In this document: positions 7,978 through 14,602 of the stretch, in pieces
Layout: each line of letters begins with the position of its first letter
How positions within the stretch are numbered: the first letter of the stretch is position 1
From: Comamonas sp.
GTDB lineage: Bacteria; Pseudomonadota; Gammaproteobacteria; Burkholderiales; Burkholderiaceae_C
Assembly: GCA_018384835.1 (NCBI GenBank)
Contig: JAHAYB010000510.1
Coordinates: 1-16,800 of the forward strand
Length of the DNA stretch: 16,800 nt
Direction of reading: 5' to 3'
Program-made: the position numbers and the translations under genes
Notes under the pieces: model-generated
Seen by the model: only the letters and a program-made list of their open reading frames with translations
Databases searched by the model: none
What the model was told of the DNA's origin: nothing

Positions 7978-8193
7978 TCGCCTTTGGAAACATGGGGTAA
8001 CAAATGGCAAAAAAGCGCTTATCATAAGGACGTTTGGTTTCCCAGGATATGTGCGGCGTAATCTCTAAATAGACCTGTTTTCGTTATGATTTACGGTTTT
8101 GTGGGCAATAATTGCGCCTGCTTTAATGATGCTTGTCGGTCTGGGGAATATTCTTTAGGCGGCTAAGTTGTTGATTTTTAAAGGAATACCGAC
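7978..8193 (+). promoter_or_regulatory. fliK-fliL intergenic region, likely promoter region of fliLMNOPQR
   Basis: This AT-rich 216-base gap has no credible ORF; an ATG at about 8004 gives only seven codons. A possible sigma-70 type promoter is TTGTGG (8099-8104), 17-base spacer, TTTAAT (8122-8127). A perfect 11-base palindrome GCAATAATTGC (8105-8115) lies in that spacer and could be an operator. In enteric bacteria fliL starts its own operon, which fits a promoter here. The motif evidence is weak. Confidence 0.35.
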
Positions 8194-8736
8194 GTGGCAG
8201 GAACAGCAGCCGCCGGCGGCACACCCCCGGCAAAAAATAGTAAAAAACTCATCGTAATTGGCGCTATTGTCGCGCTGCTGGTGGTGGTGCTTGGTGCGGT
8301 TTTTATGTTGATGCTCAACCAGCACGAGGATGATGAAGACGATGGGCGGCCTGTTGTGGCAGCTGTGCCCACCTTCTATCCCCTAGAGAATTTAGTTGTT
8401 AACCTGGCAGATCCAGGCGGTGACCGATTCATCCAATTGGGCATTACCTTAGAGCTAGCGGACGACAAAGCGACTGAGCAAGTCAAGCAGTTTATGCCCA
8501 GTATCCGTGACAGTATTTTGCGTTTAGTGTCGCAGCGCTCGGCCGATGAGCTGTTGCTGGGTGAGGGCAAGGAGAAACTAGCGGCGGATATTTTGGTGGA
8601 AGTCTCTCGCCCCTTAGGCGGTGGCCGCCAGGCTCGCCGTGCAGCCGATGAGTACGATGATGATTACGACGACCGCCCGCGCCGCCCCGTGCGCCCCGTG
8701 CGCCGGGTTTTGTTCTCCAGCTTTATTATTCAGTAA
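8194..8736 (+). CDS. fliL: Flagellar basal body-associated protein FliL
   Basis: FliL is a single-pass inner-membrane protein that rings the stator and supports torque. The 180-residue product has a Lys-rich cytoplasmic N-terminus, a membrane helix at about residues 20-42 and a periplasmic domain with the typical YPLENLVVNLADPGGDRFIQLGITLEL stretch. It ends RVLFSSFIIQ, like family members. The start is GTG 8194, with AAAGGA eight bases upstream; no ATG is closer to the conserved part. An unusually charged Arg/Asp-rich segment (about 142-171, containing DEYDDDYDDRPRRP) separates the last helix from the final strand. fliM follows after 18 bases. Confidence 0.93.
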   Translation: MAGTAAAGGTPPAKNSKKLIVIGAIVALLVVVLGAVFMLMLNQHEDDEDDGRPVVAAVPTFYPLENLVVNLADPGGDRFIQLGITLELADDKATEQVKQFMPSIRDSILRLVSQRSADELLLGEGKEKLAADILVEVSRPLGGGRQARRAADEYDDDYDDRPRRPVRPVRRVLFSSFIIQ

Positions 8737-8754
8737 TGCGGACAAAGGTGTGCT

Positions 8755-9750
8755 ATGAGTGACTCTTTTCTGTCTCAAGAAGAAGTCGATGCCCTGCTTG
8801 AAGGAGTCACCGGTGAGAGCCAGAAAACTGATGCTGTCGAGGGTGAAAAGGGTGCGTTTCGTGACTACGACATCTCCAGCCAAGAGCGTATCGTTCGTGG
8901 TCGTATGCCGACCATGGAGATTGTCAACGAGCGCTTTGCGCGTAACTTTCGCATTGGCTTATTCAACTTTATTCGGCGCAGCCCCGAGGTATCGGTTGGC
9001 ACGGTAGCCGTGCAGCGCTATAGCGCGTTTTTACGCCGTTTGGCGGTACCAACAAACTTTAACATTGTGGGCATTCGCCCTTTGCGCGGCAACGGCTTGG
9101 TGGTGTGTGAGCCTTCTTTGGTGTTCGGCATCATTGATACGTTGTATGGAGGCTCTGGCCGCCTGCAAACCCGTATTGAAGGGCGTGATTTCTCAGCCAC
9201 TGAGCAACGGGTGATTAACCGCTTGGTGGATGTTATTAGCGAAGAATACAAAAAGGCTTGGAATGGTATTTATCCATTAGAGCTAGCCTATCAGCGCTCA
9301 GAAATGCAGCCGCAGTTTGCCAATATTGCGACACCTAGCGAGATTGTGGTCTCCACGGCTTTTCAGTTGGAGATTGGCGATGTTTCTGGGGCTATCCATA
9401 TTTGTATGCCTTATGCAACGATGGAGCCTATTCGCGATATTTTGTATTCATCCACCCAAGGCGATTCGATGGAGGTCGATCGGCGCTGGGTGAAGGTGCT
9501 TACGCGGGAGATTCAGTCCGCTGAGGTGACCTTGGTTGCGGAATTAGCGCGTGCAGATGCCTCGGTAGAACAGTTGCTGGCGATGAAGCCCGGTGATTTT
9601 ATTGAGCTAGTGCGTGAGCCAAAAATCCGCGCCTCCATTGGAGGAGTGCCTGTTTTTGAGTGCCAATATGGCACATACAATAACAAGTATGCACTTCGTA
9701 TTGAGCAGTGCTTGCGAAACATAGAGTCCAGTGGGACTGGAGATAAATAA
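8755..9750 (+). CDS. fliM: Flagellar motor switch protein FliM
   Basis: FliM is the C-ring switch subunit that receives CheY-P. The 331-residue product carries the N-terminal CheY-binding peptide LSQEEVDALL (about residues 6-15), the CheC-like middle domain (beginning near RIVRGRMPTMEIVNERFARN, and including VLGT-type SLVFGIIDTLYGGSG), and the C-terminal SpoA domain that pairs with FliN (about 250-320). AAGG lies shortly before ATG 8755. The stop overlaps the fliN start by one base (TAATG, 9748-9752), indicating coupled translation, which fits the fixed FliM:FliN assembly. Confidence 0.96.
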   Translation: MSDSFLSQEEVDALLEGVTGESQKTDAVEGEKGAFRDYDISSQERIVRGRMPTMEIVNERFARNFRIGLFNFIRRSPEVSVGTVAVQRYSAFLRRLAVPTNFNIVGIRPLRGNGLVVCEPSLVFGIIDTLYGGSGRLQTRIEGRDFSATEQRVINRLVDVISEEYKKAWNGIYPLELAYQRSEMQPQFANIATPSEIVVSTAFQLEIGDVSGAIHICMPYATMEPIRDILYSSTQGDSMEVDRRWVKVLTREIQSAEVTLVAELARADASVEQLLAMKPGDFIELVREPKIRASIGGVPVFECQYGTYNNKYALRIEQCLRNIESSGTGDK

Positions 9751-10211
9751 TGGCGATAGACCAGAATAATGAACCCCAAGCTGAAGAAGATCCGTTCTCT
9801 GGTTGGGCGGAGGCTCTGGAAGAGCAGCAACAAGTCGATGGTGCTTTAGGAGCTGCAGAGCAGGGTGGTTCTTTGACTGGAGGAGTCCCCCCGGGCGGCG
9901 GCGGGGGCGGTGCAAGCTATGGCCCCACCGGAACAGAGGTTCCAGTCAACGACATCAATATGGTGCTGGATATTCCAGTACAGCTATCGGTGGAGTTGGG
10001 GCGCACCAAAGTGCCAATTAAATATATTTTGCAACTGGCGCAAGGCTCTGTGGTCGAGCTCGATGCCTTGGCTGGTGAGCCAATGGACGTGCTCGTCAAC
10101 GGCTACCTGATTGCCCAGGGCGAGGTGGTGGTCGTCAACGATAAGTTTGGTATCCGCCTCACCGACGTGGTGACCCCTTCAGAGCGCCTGCGTCGCGTCA
10201 GCCGTGGCTGA
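9750..10211 (+). CDS. fliN: Flagellar motor switch protein FliN
   Basis: FliN forms the base of the C ring together with FliM and docks FliH. The 153-residue product has an acidic N-terminal extension (1-45), a flexible glycine run (GGVPPGGGGGGA, about residues 44-56) and a C-terminal SpoA domain (about 68-148) with the conserved DIPVQLSVELGRTKVPIKYIL and VLVNGYLIAQGEVVVV segments. It begins on the last base of fliM and its end overlaps the probable fliO start by eight bases. The chain is somewhat longer than enteric FliN (about 137), because of the extension. Confidence 0.95.
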   Translation: MAIDQNNEPQAEEDPFSGWAEALEEQQQVDGALGAAEQGGSLTGGVPPGGGGGGASYGPTGTEVPVNDINMVLDIPVQLSVELGRTKVPIKYILQLAQGSVVELDALAGEPMDVLVNGYLIAQGEVVVVNDKFGIRLTDVVTPSERLRRVSRG

Positions 10212-10608
10212 TGCTGGCCTGAGCACATCCCTGTTAATTGTGGCGGTCATGGTTTTAGCCATGACCGCTTTGCCTTGGCTGCTCAAGCGCTGGTATCAGC
10301 GCCACCAAACAGCGCGGGGCGTTGTTGGGGTGCAGGGGCATATTGTGAGCAATCTGGTATTAGGGCCAGGCCAGCGGGTGGTCACTGTGGAGCTGGAGCA
10401 AGGCACACGCAAAACCTGCTTAGTACTGGGGGTTACGGCCCAGCATGTGAGCTGTCTGCACGTTTTGGGTTCGGATGAGGTAACTGCTGCGGCTACAGCG
10501 GCCACTACAACCCGTGCAGAACCCGCCTTTCTGCCTGAATTTAGCCAAGCGCTCGATGCCCAGTACCAGTCCCAAGCTACGCCCCAGCAGCCAAGCGCAG
10601 GGGCTTGA
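10204..10608 (+). CDS. fliO: Flagellar biosynthesis protein FliO
   Basis: FliO is a small membrane protein that helps FliP assemble into the export gate. The 134-residue product has one membrane helix (about residues 8-30, STSLLIVAVMVLAMTALPWLL), followed at once by basic residues (KRWYQRHQTARG) and a small cytoplasmic domain with a LGPGQRVVTVEL motif. The start is GTG 10204, overlapping the fliN stop by eight bases. The ATG at 10211 is in another frame and stops after three codons. No clear ribosome-binding site is visible, so coupling to fliN is likely. FliO is poorly conserved, and the call leans on its position between fliN and fliP. Confidence 0.88.
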   Translation: MADAGLSTSLLIVAVMVLAMTALPWLLKRWYQRHQTARGVVGVQGHIVSNLVLGPGQRVVTVELEQGTRKTCLVLGVTAQHVSCLHVLGSDEVTAAATAATTTRAEPAFLPEFSQALDAQYQSQATPQQPSAGA

Positions 10609-10623
10609 ATTTGGCTTGATTGT
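10602..10623. repeat. 11-bp tandem duplication over the fliO stop
   Basis: GGCTTGAATTT (10602-10612) is followed directly by GGCTTGATTGT (10613-10623), nine of eleven bases identical. The fliO TGA stop (10606-10608) lies in the first copy and is repeated as TGA in the second. Confidence 0.6.
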
Positions 10624-10626
10624 TCT

Positions 10627-11412
10627 ATGTCCTCCACCCCCAGCCCCATCAATTCTTTTTCTCGTTTTGCCGCGCCTTTGCTCCACTTAGGTTTGCCTGT
10701 GTTGGCGCTATTGCCCGCGCTCGCCTTGGCGCAAGCACCTGGTGCTAGTCTGCCACTGATGATTGGCCAAGGTGGTAATAACAGTTTCTCGGTTCCCATT
10801 CAAACCCTGCTGTTTTTTACCACTCTGTCATTTTTACCAGCCATTTTGCTGATGATGACGGGTTTTACCCGCATTGTGATTGTGCTGGGCTTAATGCGCC
10901 AAGCATTGGGAACACAATCCTCACCACCTAATCAGGTAGTGATTGGTTTATCGCTATTTTTAACATTATTTGTGATGGGGCCAACAATTGATAGGGTATA
11001 TGCCGAAGCCTACAAGCCCTATAGTGAAAATACCATCAACTTTGAAGTGGCGTTGCAGCGTGCAGAAGTTCCTATGCGGGCTTTTATGATTCGCCAGATT
11101 CGCCAATCGGATTACGCCTTAATGTCGCGCTTGGCCAAGCTAGAGCCTTCTGTGCAGATTGAAGATGCACCATTTCGGGTTATTGTGCCCTCTTTTGTCA
11201 TTAGCGAGCTAAAAACGGCCTTTCAAATTGGCTTTATGATATTTATCCCATTTTTGGTGATTGATATGGTGGTTGCCTCTGTACTGATGTCTTTGGGGAT
11301 GATGATGCTTTCGCCGGTGCTAGTGGCCTTGCCTTTCAAGCTAATGTTATTTGTTTTGGCAGATGGCTGGAATTTACTGGTAGGCTCTTTAGTGGCCAGC
11401 TTTGCGACCTAG
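10627..11412 (+). CDS. fliP: Flagellar export gate protein FliP
   Basis: FliP forms the pentameric core of the FliPQR export gate. The 261-residue product begins with a cleavable signal peptide, unusual among inner-membrane export proteins but typical of FliP: hydrophobic stretch about residues 14-35, likely cut near ALALAQA (35-37). Four membrane segments follow, with the conserved MMTGFTRIVIVLGLMRQALGTQ-type motif (about 76-97), an FMIRQ segment in the periplasmic loop, and FQIGFMIFIPFLVIDMVVASVLMSLGMMML (about 198-228). The start ATG 10627 has only a weak ribosome-binding site. It lies 18 bases after fliO and 29 before fliQ. Confidence 0.96.
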   Translation: MSSTPSPINSFSRFAAPLLHLGLPVLALLPALALAQAPGASLPLMIGQGGNNSFSVPIQTLLFFTTLSFLPAILLMMTGFTRIVIVLGLMRQALGTQSSPPNQVVIGLSLFLTLFVMGPTIDRVYAEAYKPYSENTINFEVALQRAEVPMRAFMIRQIRQSDYALMSRLAKLEPSVQIEDAPFRVIVPSFVISELKTAFQIGFMIFIPFLVIDMVVASVLMSLGMMMLSPVLVALPFKLMLFVLADGWNLLVGSLVASFAT

Positions 11413-11441
11413 CGCATATAAAATTTTGAAAGGCTGCTGCG

Positions 11442-11711
11442 ATGAATTCACAAGCCGTTTTAACCTTTGCTTTTGAGGCGTTAACTTTATTATTAACTGT
11501 CGCACTGCCTATCCTGATGTCCGTGCTCGTGGTTGGGCTGTTGGTAAGTATTTTTCAGGCAGTAACACAGATTAACGAGAATACACTGTCATTTGTCCCT
11601 AAACTCTTGGTGGCTGTGGTGGTATTTTCTGTGGCAGGACCTTGGATGATTAGTACCGTCGTAGATTTTATCCGGCGTACTTTTGAAAATATTCCAACAG
11701 CCTTGGGCTAA
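11442..11711 (+). CDS. fliQ: Flagellar export gate protein FliQ
   Basis: FliQ is a two-helix membrane protein that packs around FliP/FliR in the export gate. The 89-residue product has exact family length, with two membrane helices (about 15-37 and 53-75) and the conserved linker SIFQAVTQINENTLSFVPKLL. AAAGG lies upstream of ATG 11442. The 45-base gap to fliR is very AT-rich and holds a short dyad, GATT...AATC, but no terminator-like hairpin, so fliR is probably co-transcribed. Confidence 0.96.
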   Translation: MNSQAVLTFAFEALTLLLTVALPILMSVLVVGLLVSIFQAVTQINENTLSFVPKLLVAVVVFSVAGPWMISTVVDFIRRTFENIPTALG

Positions 11712-11756
11712 AAATAAGGTTGATTTTAATTTAATCATAAAAATACTGGGGGCATA

Positions 11757-12521
11757 GTGGTCGGCTTTTCTGAGGCGCAAATCATGGCGTGGTTATCGCC
11801 TGTGCTATGGCCATTTTTGCGTATTTTGGCGATGTTCTCTGTAGCGCCTGTTTTCTCGCAGCGCGTAGTACCCGTGCGTTACAAAGTGGGCATGGCATTA
11901 GTGATTGCCATAGCCGCACAGGCGAGTTTTACAGAAATACCTATTATTTCTGTGAATGCGCCAGAAGCGGTTACGGTGGCTATCTTACAGGTAGGTGTTG
12001 GCTTGGCCATTGGTTTTTCAGCCCGAGTGGTGATTGCTGCTATTGAAATGGCCGGTGAGGCGATTGCTCTACAAATGGGGTTGGGTTTTGCCTCCTTCTT
12101 TGACCCCACGAGCGGGGCACAGTTAAGTGCAGTATCCCGATTTTTAGTGCAAGTATTTACCATGTTTTTTGTTGTGGTAAACGGTCATTTATTTGTATTG
12201 CTTGCCGTATTCAAGAGTTTTGAAATTTTTCCGGTGGACGGCTCTTTAATTCAAGTCATCAATACCATGCGGGTGCATGAGTTGGGCGCATCTATTTTTT
12301 CTAGCGGCCTGTGGATTGCTTTACCTATGATGGCCTTATTATTGTTTACCAACTTAACGATGGGAGTGATTACTCGCATTGCCCCACAGATGAATATTTT
12401 TGCTGTGGGTTTCCCCATTACCTTAGCTTTGGGATTGGTTGGTATTACTGCAACCTTGCCTAGCATGGAGCAGCCTTTTTTGCGCCTATTAGAACGTGCT
12501 TTTGAAGTGTTTGGTATTTAA
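11757..12521 (+). CDS. fliR: Flagellar export gate protein FliR
   Basis: FliR caps the helical FliPQR gate. The 254-residue product is almost wholly hydrophobic, with about six membrane segments and the family motifs FLRILAMFSVAPVFSQRVVPVRYKVG (about residues 20-45) and GEAIALQMGLGFASFFDPTSG (about 100-120). The start GTG 11757 has GGGGG five bases upstream; the first in-frame ATG is ten codons in and would remove conserved sequence. It is the last gene of the flagellar block; flhB, sometimes next to fliR, is absent here. It converges on lapB with only 17 bases between stops. Confidence 0.95.
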   Translation: MVGFSEAQIMAWLSPVLWPFLRILAMFSVAPVFSQRVVPVRYKVGMALVIAIAAQASFTEIPIISVNAPEAVTVAILQVGVGLAIGFSARVVIAAIEMAGEAIALQMGLGFASFFDPTSGAQLSAVSRFLVQVFTMFFVVVNGHLFVLLAVFKSFEIFPVDGSLIQVINTMRVHELGASIFSSGLWIALPMMALLLFTNLTMGVITRIAPQMNIFAVGFPITLALGLVGITATLPSMEQPFLRLLERAFEVFGI

Positions 12522-12534
12522 ATAAAAATATTTA
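12519..12534. other. AT-only dyad between convergent fliR and lapB stops
   Basis: TAAATA (12519-12524) and TATTTA (12529-12534) form a six-base dyad around AAAA in the 17-base gap, including the fliR stop. Being AT-only it is a poor terminator, and no GC-rich hairpin is present at this convergent junction. Confidence 0.4.
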
Positions 12535-12538
12535 TGCC

Positions 12539-13822
12539 TTACAACTCCTCCACCCGGCGGGCGGGGTAGCTGTCCCAGCTTTGGCAGCCTGGGCAGTGCC
12601 AAAAGTGCTGACGCGCTTCAAAGCCGCAGGCGGCGCAGCGGTAGCGCATCAGCGGGCGGGCAGCGTGCTCTAGCGCTTTGGCGATTTCTGCGGGCGGACA
12701 AGGGACTGGCGGATGAAGAGCCAGTGCTGCCTGGGAGGCACTACCGCCCGCCTGCCCCTGCAACCATTGATTCGCTGCCACCAATGACGGCTCCGTGGTG
12801 AGGTAGCGCAGCAGCCAAGTGTGGCTGGTTTGGCGCTCGTGCTCAGGCTCCCCCCCATTCCCGTTCTCGTTCCCATGGTGCCCACTATCCCCCTCCTTGG
12901 AGGGGGGCAAGCGCTGGCCGCCTTCGCCATCGGGGTCGGCATTGAGCTGCACTAGGGCTAACAGCACATCCAAAGAGGGGGCTTGCTGCTGGCGTTGGCG
13001 TAGCAAAGCGACGGCACGCTCTTGCTGACCCAGTTGCTCGGCCAGCTCTAATAGCAAGGGCAGCGCCAAAGGCAGGGCGGCGGGGGCGGCTTGTGCCAAA
13101 TCCAGCAAACCTTGCCAAGCGGCTTGGGGCTGCCCTAAGCGCTGCAAAACACGCGCCGCCTCTAGGCGTGGGCGTGGGGCTTGGGGGGCAATGGTTTGTG
13201 CTTGCTCCAGCAGCTTGAGCGCCTGGGGCAGCTCGGCAGGCGCGGGGCTGGATTGGGCGGCTTGCTCACATAGGTAATGCGCTAGGCGGGAGCTAAAGTC
13301 GCCCTGCCCCGCTTGCTGCATGGTGCGCACAATGTGCGCGGCCTGTACCCAGTCGCGGCTGCGTTCGTAGATGCCTAGCAGTGCCAAACGCGCTTGGGCG
13401 GCATGGGGGGAGTTTTCTAGGCGGCGCAGTGCCTCTTCTGCGCGGTCGAGCAGGCCGGCCTTGAGGTAGTCTTGTGCCAGCCCCCATTGTGCGCGTTGGT
13501 GGTCGGTGCTGCTCAGGTCGGCGCGAGAGAGCAAGTGCTCATGCACCCGCACGGCGCGGCCATACTCGCCCCGGCGGCGAAAGAGGTTGCCCAGGGCAAA
13601 GTGCAGCTCGGCGGTGTCTGGGTCGCTTTGCATGGCCTCGATAAAGGCATCAATGGCTTTGTCCTGCTGCTCGTTTAAGAGGTAGTTCAACCCTTTGAAG
13701 TAGGCTTTAGGTGCTTGGCGATTTTCTAGGCGCAGTTGGCGCAAATCCATGCGCGAGGCCAGCCAGCCTAGGCCAAAAGCCAGGGGCAAGCCTAGCAAAA
13801 TACTGCTTAAATCAAAGTTCAT
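12539..13822 (-). CDS. lapB: Lipopolysaccharide assembly protein LapB (YciM)
   Basis: LapB is an inner-membrane-anchored TPR protein that, in E. coli, presents LpxC to FtsH and so controls lipid A synthesis. The product has an N-terminal membrane anchor (residues 6-22), TPR repeats (about 40-290) and a C-terminal rubredoxin-like metal site with Cys396, Cys399, Cys410 and Cys413 (YRCAACG and CPGCQSWDSYP). At 427 residues it is about 38 longer than the 389-residue E. coli protein. The excess matches a low-complexity insert at about 295-334 (LPPSKEGDSGHHGNENGNGG core), whose DNA includes a perfect 8-bp-arm palindrome. The start overlaps the lapA end by 11 bases, as expected for the lapA-lapB pair. 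Confidence 0.93.
   Translation of the reverse strand: MNFDLSSILLGLPLAFGLGWLASRMDLRQLRLENRQAPKAYFKGLNYLLNEQQDKAIDAFIEAMQSDPDTAELHFALGNLFRRRGEYGRAVRVHEHLLSRADLSSTDHQRAQWGLAQDYLKAGLLDRAEEALRRLENSPHAAQARLALLGIYERSRDWVQAAHIVRTMQQAGQGDFSSRLAHYLCEQAAQSSPAPAELPQALKLLEQAQTIAPQAPRPRLEAARVLQRLGQPQAAWQGLLDLAQAAPAALPLALPLLLELAEQLGQQERAVALLRQRQQQAPSLDVLLALVQLNADPDGEGGQRLPPSKEGDSGHHGNENGNGGEPEHERQTSHTWLLRYLTTEPSLVAANQWLQGQAGGSASQAALALHPPVPCPPAEIAKALEHAARPLMRYRCAACGFEARQHFWHCPGCQSWDSYPARRVEEL
12889..12906. repeat. GC-rich palindrome inside lapB
   Basis: CCCCCTCC (12889-12896), TT, GGAGGGGG (12899-12906) is a perfect inverted repeat with 8-base arms. It lies within the extra linker of LapB and encodes about residues 306-312 (PPSKEG region). 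C/G-rich palindromes of this CCTCC...GGAGG type occur as dispersed repeats in some proteobacteria; only one copy is present here. Confidence 0.75.
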
Positions 13823-14096
13823 GGGCTGCGGGCATCTGCTGTACGTCTGTATCTATAGCTACTGGGCGGCTGTATCGCTGCCGCTCGCCACCAGCGATAC
13901 GCCACCAGCGCGGCAGCATGACGGCAACCCCTAGGACCAAACCCAGGCCAAACGCCAACAGCACTACCAACACCAAAGGGGCTTGGGAAAAAGCGCCAAA
14001 AAACCAATGCACGGTGACTAGGTGCTGGTTATTCAAGGCGAAAGCAAATAGGGTAAAAAAAATGGCTGCCTTGAGCAGCCATAGCACGTACTTCAT
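13812..14096 (-). CDS. lapA: LapA-family inner-membrane protein (DUF1049)
   Basis: LapA is a small two-helix membrane protein paired with LapB in LPS assembly control. The product has two membrane helices (about residues 2-20 and 39-61 from this start) and the family's NNQHLVTVHWFFG-type segment between them. I chose ATG 14096 (94 residues, MKYVLWLLKAAIFF start) because AGAGGTG lies five bases upstream and family members begin this way; an in-frame ATG at 14111 would add five residues. It overlaps lapB by 11 bases and follows ihfB closely, as in other Burkholderiales. Confidence 0.88.
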   Translation of the reverse strand: MKYVLWLLKAAIFFTLFAFALNNQHLVTVHWFFGAFSQAPLVLVVLLAFGLGLVLGVAVMLPRWWRIAGGERQRYSRPVAIDTDVQQMPAAHEL

Positions 14097-14132
14097 AAAC
14101 ACCTCTGGCATTGCCGCTTCGATGCTGGGATT

Positions 14133-14438
14133 TTAGGTGTCTGCTGCGCTGCCTGGTTGCTTGTCCACGGCTTGGCGTAAGGCTTTACCGGGTTTGAAAT
14201 GCACCACCCGTTTGGCAGGAACGGCAACTTGCTCGCCTGTGCGCGGATTGCGCCCTTGGCGCGGGGCGCGTTGATGCACCATAAAGCTGCCAAAGCCCCG
14301 TATTTCAATGCGCTGGCCTCGCACAAGGGCGTGGGTAATGGTCTCTTGTAGCACTTTGACGGCGTGCTCTGCCTCGCGTTGCCCTAATAAAGAGGGTAGT
14401 TTTTTGGCTAAAAGCTCTACCAGTTCGGAGCGTGTCAT
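14133..14438 (-). CDS. ihfB: Integration host factor beta subunit
   Basis: IHF is a heterodimeric DNA-bending protein; this is the beta subunit. The 101-residue product begins MTRSELVELLAKK and carries the DNABII signature with the minor-groove arm (IEIRGFGSFMVHQRAPRQGRNPRTGE, about 40-65), followed by FKPGKALRQAV. I chose ATG 14438 because GAGGA lies eight bases upstream; an in-frame start at 14453 would add MRIFV before the conserved sequence. It lies downstream of rpsA, as in E. coli, but here an intrinsic terminator (14551-14584) separates them, so ihfB needs readthrough or its own promoter in the 112 bases upstream. None is obvious. Confidence 0.94.
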   Translation of the reverse strand: MTRSELVELLAKKLPSLLGQREAEHAVKVLQETITHALVRGQRIEIRGFGSFMVHQRAPRQGRNPRTGEQVAVPAKRVVHFKPGKALRQAVDKQPGSAADT

Positions 14439-14550
14439 GACAAAAATCCTCAAAAAACTCGGTGTGTTGGCAAGCGGCGGTGTGCCCTCTGCCAGCGCTT
14501 AGGCTGGGCTGGCGAGCCGACGGGCTGGGACGGGGCAATAAATAGGGCAA

Positions 14551-14584
14551 ACAAAACGGGCGCTTGCCTAAGGCCAGCGCCCGT
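14551..14584 (-). terminator. Rho-independent terminator of rpsA
   Basis: On the minus strand, ACGGGCGC and GCGCCCGT (plus-strand positions 14556-14563 and 14577-14584) form an 8-bp GC-rich stem with a 13-base loop that can pair further (GCC with GGC), followed by TTTTGTTTG. It lies 18 bases after the rpsA stop. Confidence 0.8.
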
Positions 14585-14602
14585 CCTAGGGATAGCCCTT
14601 AC

